DNA of 64,000 nucleotides. It comes from Neomegalonema sp. GTDB lineage: Bacteria > Pseudomonadota > Alphaproteobacteria > Rhodobacterales > Rhodobacteraceae. The stretch lies in assembly GCF_028688855.1 (NCBI RefSeq), contig NZ_JAQTXI010000009.1, positions 62,001 through 126,000 on the forward strand, written 5' to 3'. The position numbers and the translations under genes were made by a program. Below are positions 1-8,064 of this stretch, one piece after another. Position 1 is the first letter of the stretch; the number at the start of each line of letters is the position of its first letter. The notes below the pieces were generated by a model. The model made no database searches and was not told where the DNA came from. It saw only the letters and a program-made list of their open reading frames with translations.

Positions 1-101
1 CAGGAGCGGGCGCCGCTCTGTTTGACGAAGAGCGTGAGGCCCTGTCCGTCGCCATATTTTCCAGGCTGCGCCGTTTCGACTTTTCGAGCGGAGAGAGGCA
101 T
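1..101 (-). CDS. Site-specific integrase (P4-type tyrosine recombinase), N-terminus only
   Basis: Reading leftward from the ATG at 101-99, the first 33 codons give MPLSARKVETAQPGKYGDGQ followed by GLTLFVKQSGARS. This is the arm-binding (DUF4102-type) N-terminus of P4-like phage and island integrases: a target-selection segment, then a Y-x-D-x-x-G-L-x-L-x-V motif and S-G-A-R-S-W. The catalytic domain lies outside the window. Family role: integration and excision of genomic islands, often at tRNA genes. It is transcribed away from the defence genes, so it probably marks one side of the island that carries them. The attachment site is not visible. The call rests on a short stretch, but the motif is distinctive. 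Confidence 0.8.
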   Translation of the reverse strand, partial: MPLSARKVETAQPGKYGDGQGLTLFVKQSGARS

Positions 102-312
102 TGCGTTCCCACATTCGTTCCCACACCTGAACGCGGTTTTAGACGAATGATTAAGAACGAAAAAGAACCATTACAAAAAATACGGATGATTTATATCATT
201 GAAAACAGTATAATATGGAACGAATGCGAACATGAACGAACGTCAGTATGGCGGACTTTCTCTCCGCCACCTGCCCCGCCCGGCGAAGGGCGTTTCCCGA
301 AAGCCCCTGAGA
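102..312. promoter_or_regulatory. AT-rich gap between integrase start and vsr end, with inverted repeat
   Basis: I see no gene here. The stretch from about 147 to 240 is much richer in A and T than anything nearby. ATTCGTTCC (113-121) and GGAACGAAT (217-225) form a perfect 9-bp inverted repeat about 95 bp apart, and ATGAT/ATCAT (186-199) forms a small hairpin. A TATAAT-like string lies at 209-214. The layout fits an integrase promoter with arm-type or excisionase sites, but the assignment is inference. Confidence 0.4.
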
Positions 313-780
313 TCAGGAAGACCGCTCCGGGGCCTCCGCGCCGAGGTCGAGCTCGGGCGCCTCCGACAGAAGCCAGGCCGCAAGAACCTCCGTCGACCTC
401 TCCGCCTGACCGGCCTTGCGCAGGGCGCATTCCCAGACCGTCGCCACCCGCCAGCCGGCCGCAAGGAGCTTCGTCCGCACGGCGGCGTCCCGAGCCTGGT
501 TCGCCGCGAACTTGGTCCGCCAGAATTCGGGCCGCGTCGAGGGAGTCGAGGCGTAGCGGCAGCCCTCGTGCCGATGCCAGAAGCAGCCATGCACGAAAAC
601 CGCCGCCCGATGCTGCGCGAAGGCCAGATCCGGCCGACCCTCGAGGGTCGGCGCATGCAGCCGGAACCGGAAGCCGCGCGCATGCAGCGCCCGACGCAGC
701 GTCAGTTCGGGCTTCGTGTCCTTGCCCCTGATCCCGGCCATCATGCGGGAGCGGGTCTGGTGGTCGACGACGTCCATCAT
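313..780 (-). CDS. vsr: Very short patch repair (Vsr) endonuclease
   Basis: A 155-aa protein of normal Vsr length. It shows G-R-P-D-L-A-F with Asp51, the residue number of the catalytic Asp in E. coli Vsr, followed by V-F-V-H-G-C-F-W-H-R-H-x-x-C and the conserved R-P-E-F-W and W-x-V-x-x-x-W-E-C segments. Vsr nicks next to T:G mismatches produced by deamination of 5-methylcytosine. The start at ATGATG (780) has AGGAGG four bases upstream. It is divergent from the cytosine methyltransferase across a 66-bp gap, the usual partnership. Its recognition sequence cannot be read from the protein. It could be a mutation-avoidance partner of the methylase or a nickase belonging to the neighbouring defence operon. 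Confidence 0.95.
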   Translation of the reverse strand: MMDVVDHQTRSRMMAGIRGKDTKPELTLRRALHARGFRFRLHAPTLEGRPDLAFAQHRAAVFVHGCFWHRHEGCRYASTPSTRPEFWRTKFAANQARDAAVRTKLLAAGWRVATVWECALRKAGQAERSTEVLAAWLLSEAPELDLGAEAPERSS

Positions 781-806
781 GCGCCTCCTGCCCTTGCGCG
801 CCGGAC

Positions 807-818
807 TGGTGTACACCA
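807..818. promoter_or_regulatory. Perfect 12-bp palindrome in the divergent vsr/methyltransferase promoter region
   Basis: TGGTGTACACCA is fully self-complementary. It sits in the 66-bp space between the vsr start (780, leftward) and the methyltransferase start (847, rightward), where it would overlap both promoters. This is a plausible operator for a controller protein, or for autoregulation by the methyltransferase. No controller-type (C-protein) gene is visible nearby. Confidence 0.5.
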
Positions 819-846
819 AGAGCCTTCGATTCGAGAGGTTCGTGAT

Positions 847-2439
847 TTGCCAGCAAGCTTCGGCGTCGTCGATCTCTTCGCCGGGCCGGGCGGGCTGGGC
901 GAGGGGTTCGCCTCCCTCCGTCCGCAAGGCCGGGAGCCCTTCCACATCGGCGTCTCCGTGGAGAAGGAGGCCTCCGCCCACCGGACGCTCCGTCTGCGGG
1001 CCTTCCTGCGGGCCTTCCAGGCGCGGCGCGGCCTTCTCCCCGGAGAATTCGTCGCATTCCACGCGGGCCTGAGGCCCGAACCGGACTGGGCCGCCCTCGA
1101 CGCCGGAGCCTGGGCCGAAGCCTGCGCGGAGGCGCGCGCTCTGGAGCTGGGATCGGAGTCCGCCGCCTCGGCGGTGGACGAGGCCGTCGTCCGGATGCGC
1201 GGCGCCCGCGACGATCTGATCCTGATCGGCGGACCGCCCTGCCAGGCCTATTCGCTCGTGGGACGGGCCCGCTCGAAGGGCAACCGCGATTACGTGCCGG
1301 AGCAGGACCACCGGCATTATCTGTTCCGGGAATATGTCCGGGTTCTCGACAGGATCCGCCCCGCCGCCTTCGTGATGGAGAACGTCAAGGGGATGCTCTC
1401 CTCGACGGTCGAGAGCCGGCTCGTCTTCGAGATGCTCATGGAGGATCTGTCCTCGCTCGGGGCGGGGCGGGGCCATCTCTACGAGCTGCGGGCCATCCGG
1501 ATCGAGGAGGGCGAAGCGCGGCTGCGCGAGGCCCGCAAGCCCGCCGACTTCATCGTCCGCGCCGAGGAGTTCGGCGTTCCCCAGCGCCGTCACCGGGTGA
1601 TCGTGGTGGGAATCCGCTCGGATCTGGCGGCGGGCGCCGCCGGGGCGCGCCTCGCGCTCCCGGGCGCGCGGAGGACCGTGCGGGACGCCACAGGCGCCTT
1701 GCCCGCCCTGCGCAGCGGCCTCAGCCGGGGCGCCGACAGCCCGGAGGCCTGGCGCGACGAGGTGATCGGGGCGGCGCTGCGTCTGGCGGGCGCGGGCGGC
1801 GCGGCGGATCCGCTCCGGGCGCGTTTCGCGGATCTGGCGCGCAGCCTGGCGGCCGGACCTCCGCCGCCGCGCGCCTCCTCGGCCCTGCCGGAGGGCTACG
1901 GCGAATCGCAGGACGAGCTGCTGCGCTGGCTCGAAAGGCCCGGATTGCGCGCCCTCGCCCAGCACGAGACCCGCGGCCACATGGCTTCGGATCTCGGGCG
2001 TTATCTCTTCGCGGCGGTCTTCGGCGAGCTGCGCGGCCAGAGCCCCAGGGCGGCGGATTTCCCCTCCGGCCTGAGTCCCGACCACCGCAGCTGGGGCGGC
2101 GAGGTCTTCAGCGACCGCTTCCGGACGCAGCTCGCCGCAGAGCCCGCGACGACCGTGACCAGCCACATCTCCAAGGACGGACATTACTTCATCCATCCCG
2201 ATCCCGCCCAGTGCCGCAGCCTGACTCTGCGCGAGGCGGCGCGGCTGCAGAGCTTCCCCGACGACTACCTGTTCCTCGGCAACCGGACGCAGCAATACGT
2301 CCAGGTCGGGAACGCGGTGCCGCCCCTTCTGGCGCGGCGGATCGCGGAGCTGCTGCTCGCGGCCCTGTCTCCGTCCTCTCCGCCGGAGCGCGCTCCGTCC
2401 TCCGGGCCGGGACCGGTCAGGTTCCGGCGATCTCGCTGA
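847..2439 (+). CDS. DNA (cytosine-5-)-methyltransferase
   Basis: About 530 aa, with the ordered motifs of C5-cytosine methylases: motif I F-G-V-V-D-L-F-A-G-P-G-G at residues 5-16, motif IV G-G-P-P-C-Q with catalytic Cys132, motif VI E-N-V-K-G at about 178-182, motif VIII F-G-V-P-Q-R-R-H-R at about 242-250, and motif X V-G-N-A-V-P-P near the C-terminus. The long segment after motif VIII holds the target-recognition domain, so specificity cannot be predicted. The preferred start is TTG at 847, eight bases after GAGAGG and just before motif I; no in-frame ATG is close. Its 3' end overlaps the convergent AIPR gene by 23 bp. It presumably protects host DNA from the adjacent ATP-dependent nuclease operon. 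Confidence 0.93.
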   Translation: MPASFGVVDLFAGPGGLGEGFASLRPQGREPFHIGVSVEKEASAHRTLRLRAFLRAFQARRGLLPGEFVAFHAGLRPEPDWAALDAGAWAEACAEARALELGSESAASAVDEAVVRMRGARDDLILIGGPPCQAYSLVGRARSKGNRDYVPEQDHRHYLFREYVRVLDRIRPAAFVMENVKGMLSSTVESRLVFEMLMEDLSSLGAGRGHLYELRAIRIEEGEARLREARKPADFIVRAEEFGVPQRRHRVIVVGIRSDLAAGAAGARLALPGARRTVRDATGALPALRSGLSRGADSPEAWRDEVIGAALRLAGAGGAADPLRARFADLARSLAAGPPPPRASSALPEGYGESQDELLRWLERPGLRALAQHETRGHMASDLGRYLFAAVFGELRGQSPRAADFPSGLSPDHRSWGGEVFSDRFRTQLAAEPATTVTSHISKDGHYFIHPDPAQCRSLTLREAARLQSFPDDYLFLGNRTQQYVQVGNAVPPLLARRIAELLLAALSPSSPPERAPSSGPGPVRFRRSR

Positions 2440-4219
2440 TCCGGCCGGTCGGCTGGGGATAGGCCTCGGCCCGGACGGCCCGCCAGACGTCGGGGCGTTT
2501 GGCCGCCTCCGAGATCTGCTGTCCGGGAGCGTGCCGGGCGAAGCCGTCGTTCACGACGACGGCCCAGTCCCGGAGCAGGTCGCGCAGCCCGTCGGAGATT
2601 CCCTGACGCATCCAGATCTGTTCGAAGTCGAGCCTCTCGCCGAACTTCTCCGCCGCCAGAGACACGACATAGGCGGCGATGTTGATCAGGCCCTGACGGA
2701 AGATCCGCCTGGCGTCTCCGGTCCGGAGCAGGCTCTCGACGGCCCTGAAGAGGATCGCCCGGGCGATCATCCCCCGGAACCAGCGCGCGTCCAGAGGATG
2801 GGGGACGATCCCGGGAGTCTCGTCGAGGGCGGCCATGAAGGCGGCGAAATTCTTCTCGGCGCCGAGCGCGACCTGATCGGGCCGGGCGCGCCAGGCTTCG
2901 TGATATCGGGCGACGTCGTTCTTGGTCAGCTTGCGCTTCGGAGGAATCGTCTCCTGGAGCTTGCGGCGTCGGGCGGCCGTTCCCTCGCGCAGCAGCATCA
3001 CGTTGTAGGCTCCAGCCGCGCGTTCGTAGAACCAGCGCGTCGCGCCGTCCGGACACCAGACTTCGTTCGCCAGCTTTTCAAGCTGGACGTGGAAGGGGCG
3101 GTTCGCCGAGAGATCCGACATCTTCACGGCGTTCTGGCTGTTCGCGTAGCGCGAGATGCTGGAGATCAGCCTTTCGCGCGCCTCGTCCCGAGCCTCCTTC
3201 AGGATGACGATCTTCGCCGGGACCATCACATGGCTCAGATCGATGGTCCTGTCCTCGCGCGAGGCGAAATAGAGCGTCGCGGTGGTCTGGCCGCCGTTGA
3301 CGATCTGCATGCCCCTCAGGAAGGTCAGGCCCACGCCGCCCTCGGGGGATCTCTCGAAGACCGCCTCGTCGCAGACGAGCACCAGCCCGTTGTTGAAGGC
3401 GAGGAAATGCTCCGGCTCCTTGCGGAGCGTCTCGACGACGCCCTTGTTCACCGTCTTCCTGGCCCCGAGGAAGGTCCGGACGTTGGCTTCGAGCAGGCGC
3501 GCGCCGAAGCGCAGATAGAGGTCGCGCAGAAGCCCGCCCGGAAGGGCGGTCAGGGCGTATTCGTAATCGGCGTCGGGATCGGGCACATGCACGCAGGGCA
3601 GAGGCCGCCCGATGGACTGGACGAAGCTCACCGCGATCTCGTCGCGCGGCCTGCCCTCGGCGTGGCGGAAGAGGCGCTCCATGTCCATGGCCTCGACGCC
3701 GACCATCTTCCCCTCGATCTCCTTGTCGGCGAAGCGTTTGACCTTCGTGCGGCCGTCGGTGATCACGAAGACCCGCAGCCTGTCGAGGCCGCTCCAGCGG
3801 GCGCGGATCGTCGCGACGAGATCGCCCACGGGATGGGTGGGGTCGAGCTTCGAATCGAGGCTTCCGCTCGCCGCCCGGATCAGGAAGCGCACGCCTTCGG
3901 CGGCGGTCGCGGCGGCCTCGGCGTCCTTGAGTTCGGAAAGCTCGTCGGTTCCGAAATAATGGGCGACGAAGAGATCCAGAGCCGTCTCGTCCGCGCTCAG
4001 GGCGTGGCCCGTGACGCGCAGCTGCGCGTTGCCGACCCGGCCGCTCCAGTGGCCGACGGTCGGCGTCTCGCTGATCCCCGCCGCGGCGAGATGCTCCATG
4101 ACCATCTCCGCGAAGACCAGCTCTTCGGAGGGGAAGGGGCCTTCGTCGGCTTCGGCGCGCCCGACGACGAGGCTCTGGAGGGTGGAGCGGAAATTGCGGT
4201 GGAAATCTTCAAGGCTCAT
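2417..4219 (-). CDS. AIPR family protein (abortive infection phage resistance)
   Basis: A 600-aa protein with the AIPR signature: N-V-R-x-F-L-G-x-x-x-x-V-N-K-G at about 246-260, F-L-A-F-N-N-G-L at 272-279, Q-I-V-N-G-G-Q-T-T at 305-313, and downstream R-Y-A-N-S-Q-N-x-V. AIPR proteins are found in phage-resistance and restriction-like loci; their biochemical activity is poorly defined. The ATG at 4219 is chosen because it overlaps the preceding nuclease gene by 11 bp and yields the conserved N-terminus, although the frame is open further upstream. It is the last gene of the five-gene leftward operon. Expected role: effector or DNA-binding subunit acting with the Z1 and MORC-like ATPases. Confidence 0.9.
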   Translation of the reverse strand: MSLEDFHRNFRSTLQSLVVGRAEADEGPFPSEELVFAEMVMEHLAAAGISETPTVGHWSGRVGNAQLRVTGHALSADETALDLFVAHYFGTDELSELKDAEAAATAAEGVRFLIRAASGSLDSKLDPTHPVGDLVATIRARWSGLDRLRVFVITDGRTKVKRFADKEIEGKMVGVEAMDMERLFRHAEGRPRDEIAVSFVQSIGRPLPCVHVPDPDADYEYALTALPGGLLRDLYLRFGARLLEANVRTFLGARKTVNKGVVETLRKEPEHFLAFNNGLVLVCDEAVFERSPEGGVGLTFLRGMQIVNGGQTTATLYFASREDRTIDLSHVMVPAKIVILKEARDEARERLISSISRYANSQNAVKMSDLSANRPFHVQLEKLANEVWCPDGATRWFYERAAGAYNVMLLREGTAARRRKLQETIPPKRKLTKNDVARYHEAWRARPDQVALGAEKNFAAFMAALDETPGIVPHPLDARWFRGMIARAILFRAVESLLRTGDARRIFRQGLINIAAYVVSLAAEKFGERLDFEQIWMRQGISDGLRDLLRDWAVVVNDGFARHAPGQQISEAAKRPDVWRAVRAEAYPQPTGRISEIAGT

Positions 4220-5228
4220 GGGAATCCAGTCCGAAGGCGTGGAGCATCTGCGGAAGTCCGAGGGCGGGAGCCTCCAGGGCGTCGAGATCGAGCACATAGC
4301 TCGCCGAGCGCAGGGCGGCGGGCAGCGCAGCCCGGACGAGGCGCGGCATGTCGCCTTCGACCGGAAAGGCCCTGGCCTCCCGGATCTCCAGGAGGCGGCC
4401 GTAGAAGGGAGCGTGTTCGTCGAGATAGCCCGCCGTCATCAGCAGCGCCTCGAAGCGGCGCAGGAGGCCCGCCGCGGCGAAGCGTCCGCGCAGCTCCTCC
4501 GCCAGATCGGCCAGCGAGGCGCCCTGAAGAGTCTCCGCCAGGCGCAGGGCGCAGAGAAACAGCGGCGCCCGCGCGCAATCGAGCTGCTCGACGCTGCTGA
4601 TGCGCGCCAGGAAGGCGCCGGTCCTCAGGGCGCTCTTGACCTCGAGGGCGCCTTCCCCGAGGTGGAAGTCCTGAGCCGCGCGCAGGGGTCCGCGCCAGGC
4701 CTCCAGGGCGCCCGCCGCGCCGAGCGGCGTCTCCGTCAGGAGGCGGAGCGTCCAGAGTTCGCCGAAGAGGCCCGTCTGTTCGTCCGGAGAGAGCGGGCGA
4801 CGGGTTCGGGCCATGAAGTCCTGCCATTCGCGCACCCGGTCGAGGAAGGCGTCCATGACGTCGCGCCAGGCCGCGCCCGCCGCGGCTTCGAGCGTCCGCA
4901 GGATGTCGACGGCGATGATCGCGAAGATGTCCGCAGGCCCCTCGGCCCGCCGGACGAGCGCGACGGCGGTTCGTCCCGCGAAATGCGCGCGGTCCTCCAG
5001 AGAGGCGACGTCGAAGCCTCCGCCTTCGGGGAGCCGCGCCGGATCGAGCGGACGGCTGCCGGGAAAGACGACGATCAGCGCCTCTCGTCCTTCGGGGAAG
5101 CGGCGCCCGGCCTCGACGGAGATTCCGCCCATCTCCGCGAGCCGCACGAAGCGCCAGGCCTCTCCGGCCTCCGGTCGGGCGAGCGCCCGCCAGGCCCGGG
5201 CGAGCCCTTCCTCAGTCCATCCCGTCAT
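4209..5228 (-). CDS. PD-(D/E)XK motif protein (DUF4420 family)
   Basis: 339 aa. The fold signature is readable: G-L-F-G-E-L-W at 153-159 (Glu156), Q-D-F at 186-188 (Asp187), and L-E-V-K-S-A with the E-x-K pair at 196-198. This is the order of acidic and lysine residues expected of a PD-(D/E)XK nuclease core. The family is regularly placed between Z1 and AIPR genes in predicted MORC/MutL-associated restriction systems. The ATG at 5228 is preferred; it overlaps the end of the Z1 gene by 17 bp, and the frame extends only 14 codons further upstream. With all core residues present it is probably the DNA-cutting subunit. Confidence 0.88.
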   Translation of the reverse strand: MTGWTEEGLARAWRALARPEAGEAWRFVRLAEMGGISVEAGRRFPEGREALIVVFPGSRPLDPARLPEGGGFDVASLEDRAHFAGRTAVALVRRAEGPADIFAIIAVDILRTLEAAAGAAWRDVMDAFLDRVREWQDFMARTRRPLSPDEQTGLFGELWTLRLLTETPLGAAGALEAWRGPLRAAQDFHLGEGALEVKSALRTGAFLARISSVEQLDCARAPLFLCALRLAETLQGASLADLAEELRGRFAAAGLLRRFEALLMTAGYLDEHAPFYGRLLEIREARAFPVEGDMPRLVRAALPAALRSASYVLDLDALEAPALGLPQMLHAFGLDSHEP

Positions 5229-8064
5229 TGAGCCCCCCCCAGAGGACGCTGTTGGCGATGTAGTTCGCATTGGAGACGCGCCGTTCGGAATCGCTCGCCG
5301 GGAAGCTGAGCGCCCATGCGGCGATCGGCCCGACCTCCGCCAGATCCGGAACGCCCGATCCGGCCGGATCCAGCAGATAGAGCGTCAGCAGGCCCCGGTC
5401 CCGGCGATGGGGAAGCCCCGCTTCGGGCAGGCCCTGGCCGAGGATGCGGCGGATCTGCGGTCCTCTGGGCTCGGAAGGGGGGCCCTTGCCTTCGTTGCGG
5501 TCGGCGTCGTTGCGCCAGGTCTTGCGGCTGAGCTCCAGGGCGGCCTCCCATTCGGCTTCGGAGAGGTCGATGGCTTCGTCCCGGGGCGAGATCAGCGTCT
5601 TGATCGAATAGCGGTCGGGATGCTCGACGCCGCGTCGGCGCTCCAGCATCCGGACCCGGGCTCCGCCGAGCTCATGTTCGGGGCCCGCCTGCTCCTTGCC
5701 GACGAGGGCGACGGTCCATCTGACGAGTTCTCCGTCCTTGTTCATCTCCTCGATGAAATCGGCGATGAGGGGGCTCATGATGCGGAAGCTGGCCGGATGG
5801 GTCCGGTAGTCGCGCAGGAACGACGCGACGTCGAGGGCGGGGACGTCGCGCCACAGATGGCCGTTCCAGCTGCGCCCCGCAGGCGCATGACGCTGCGCGT
5901 TCAGGTCCAGAGAGGGCCCCAGCCCCCTGACGAAGCGGTCGGCGGCCGCGAGATTGGCCGCGATCTCGGGCTTGCGGTTCGGAAAGACGATGGTCTGGAG
6001 CAGATCGCCCGAATAGGTCAGACGCATCGCGCGGGCGTTGCGCATCTTCGCCCGGGAGGTGACCGTCAGGACGGAGTGGGACCGGACGCGCAGGCCGAAT
6101 TGTCGGGGCGTCGCGCCTGCGGCGGCCATGTTGTCGAATTCCTGGCGCAGCTCCTCGGCGGCGTCGGCGATGTGGCCGAACCACTCGATCAGCTCCGTGG
6201 GGGCGTAGAGGCGGCAGAGATCCACATAGCCGTCGCGATATCCGAACCATCTGCCCATCTGCATCAGGGTGTCGTACATGCGGGCGCTGCGCAGGAAATA
6301 GCTCGTGCAGAGCCCTTCGAGGGTCAGGCCGCGCGCGAGCTTGTCGCCGCCCACGGCGATGGCCTTCAGGCCGAGGGCCTCGTTTCCGGCGTAGTCGAGC
6401 GCGTCCTTCGCCGAGCCGTTGATCTCGCGGACCTGGATGTCGGACAGGATCTCGGGCAGCACCTCCCGCAGGGCGCTCCAGCCGAACTCCGCGAGATTCT
6501 CCCCCTCCGCGAGGGCGTCGCGGATGCGCCGCGCCCCCGGCAGGAAGGACTCCTCGTATTCGGCCTGCATCATGGCCTCGAGTCCGGCGAGGTCGATTCC
6601 CCGCAGATAGCGCCCCTTGAGATCCCGCAGATGCGTCGAGATCTGTTCGGTCACGAGATGCTGCACCGCCGTGAAGCGCGTCACGTGGACGAGCATCGAG
6701 CAATGCCGGTCTCCCTGTCCGCGCAGCTTGCGGACGGCGCAGGCGTAGACGAAGGCGCGGACGGCCTCGGCCAGCGATTCCGGAATGCGGGCCTCTCCCT
6801 GCCATTTCGGGCGATATCCGCTCTTGTGGCGGGGCTCCATCCAGGGCGCGAACTCGGCGTCGGCCAGAGGGCGCAGGAGGGGCAGGTCTCCGGAGTCCGG
6901 GCCGAAGACGCGTCCCGGCCCGACGTAGTTCGAGGGCGCCGCCAGATTGGTCACGAAGGCCGACGGAAAGAGGTCGGGGCCATGTTCGCCGGTCTCTGCG
7001 CGGTCGTGGATGAAGATGTTGGCGAAGGGCGTCGCGGTGTAGCCCACATAGGCCTTCCGCGAGAAATGATGCAGGATCGAGCGGATGAGCCGGTTGATGG
7101 TCTTGGGCTCGTGTTCGAGGTCCGGAACGCCGTTTTCATCCACGACGTTCTCGCCGGTGTCGACCGATCCGTGATCCGCCTCGTCGTCGATGACGAGCAG
7201 CGGCAGGCTCCCGACCATCTTGCGCCCGCTCGGGAGGTCGACGTGGTCGGCGGCGCGGTTGCGGATCCAGAAGAGCAGGCGTTCGAGGACGGTCTTGTTC
7301 TTCTTCACCACGAAGAGCCAGGGCCTCTGTTCGGGCGAGACGTTCATCCTGGAGGCGACGGCGCTGTTGAAGTCGCCCTTCTCGCTGCGGTTGGTCGCGG
7401 CGTTCGGACGGACCGAGGGATCGGCGTCGGTCAGCCCCACTCCGACCGCCGGAAGCTCTTCGGCGTCGGCGAAGCTGGCGAATCCGAGGAACGCCTCGTC
7501 AAGGCGGATCTGCGTCTGGGCCCTGAGGTTGTTGTGCAGGCCCGCCAGCACGATGACGATCTTGTATCCGGCGTCGGCGGCCTTGCAGATCAGGCCCGCG
7601 TAATTCGCGGTCTTGCCCGACTGCACATGTCCGACCACCAGGCCCCGGCGATCCCAGACGCCTTCGCGGGTCGGATCCTCCAGCTGGGAGAGGATTTCAT
7701 CCGTGGCCGAATCGAGCGCGTCGAGGGCCGTCCAGGGAATGCGGGCCTCCATGTATTCGGAGTAGCGCCGCCAGTAGGTCCAGTTCTTCTTGCGGGCGGC
7801 GTTCAGCCAGTCGACATGCCCCTGGGCGTTCCTGAGGGTGGCGTTGTCTCCGACGGTGCGGCTCGAGCGGCGGATGAGCTCCTCGAGCAGCGCCTCGCGG
7901 TCGACGAGGGCGAAGTCCTCCGGCATGAGGAGTTCGAGCTTCCGCAGCTCCTTGTCGATCATCCCGGGCGTGACGGCGCCTCCGGCGCGTCCGGCGGCGA
8001 GTCGGAGCATGTTCTGGGCCATCGACAGGATCTGGTCGAAGACGTTCGGGCTGGCGGCGTTCAT
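5212..8064 (-). CDS. Z1 domain superfamily-II ATPase/helicase-like protein
   Basis: 950 aa. Walker A G-H-V-Q-S-G-K-T at 145-152, Walker B D-E-A-D at 293-296, a T-A-T motif at 342-344, G-G-D-K-L-A-R-G-L-T-L-E-G at 571-583 (motif V-like) and Q-M-G-R-W-F-G-Y-R at 601-609 (motif VI with arginine finger) give a complete SF2 ATPase with the Z1 domain in its second half. Z1 proteins are motor subunits of ATP-dependent restriction-like systems, for example with GHKL ATPases and PD-(D/E)XK nucleases. The start overlaps the end of the upstream ATPase gene as ATGA, implying translational coupling. Likely role: translocation or looping on DNA that licenses cleavage by the neighbouring nuclease. Confidence 0.95.
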   Translation of the reverse strand: MNAASPNVFDQILSMAQNMLRLAAGRAGGAVTPGMIDKELRKLELLMPEDFALVDREALLEELIRRSSRTVGDNATLRNAQGHVDWLNAARKKNWTYWRRYSEYMEARIPWTALDALDSATDEILSQLEDPTREGVWDRRGLVVGHVQSGKTANYAGLICKAADAGYKIVIVLAGLHNNLRAQTQIRLDEAFLGFASFADAEELPAVGVGLTDADPSVRPNAATNRSEKGDFNSAVASRMNVSPEQRPWLFVVKKNKTVLERLLFWIRNRAADHVDLPSGRKMVGSLPLLVIDDEADHGSVDTGENVVDENGVPDLEHEPKTINRLIRSILHHFSRKAYVGYTATPFANIFIHDRAETGEHGPDLFPSAFVTNLAAPSNYVGPGRVFGPDSGDLPLLRPLADAEFAPWMEPRHKSGYRPKWQGEARIPESLAEAVRAFVYACAVRKLRGQGDRHCSMLVHVTRFTAVQHLVTEQISTHLRDLKGRYLRGIDLAGLEAMMQAEYEESFLPGARRIRDALAEGENLAEFGWSALREVLPEILSDIQVREINGSAKDALDYAGNEALGLKAIAVGGDKLARGLTLEGLCTSYFLRSARMYDTLMQMGRWFGYRDGYVDLCRLYAPTELIEWFGHIADAAEELRQEFDNMAAAGATPRQFGLRVRSHSVLTVTSRAKMRNARAMRLTYSGDLLQTIVFPNRKPEIAANLAAADRFVRGLGPSLDLNAQRHAPAGRSWNGHLWRDVPALDVASFLRDYRTHPASFRIMSPLIADFIEEMNKDGELVRWTVALVGKEQAGPEHELGGARVRMLERRRGVEHPDRYSIKTLISPRDEAIDLSEAEWEAALELSRKTWRNDADRNEGKGPPSEPRGPQIRRILGQGLPEAGLPHRRDRGLLTLYLLDPAGSGVPDLAEVGPIAAWALSFPASDSERRVSNANYIANSVLWGGLNDGMD

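Noticed and set aside
313..2295. 660-codon minus-strand frame containing vsr
   Set aside because: Only the last 155 codons (780-313) match Vsr and follow a ribosome site; the rest is antisense to the methyltransferase.
2531..4600. Long plus-strand open frame (689 codons) opposite the AIPR and nuclease genes
   Set aside because: It is the antisense shadow of two genes with clear family motifs; its own translation shows only the biased composition typical of GC-rich antisense frames.
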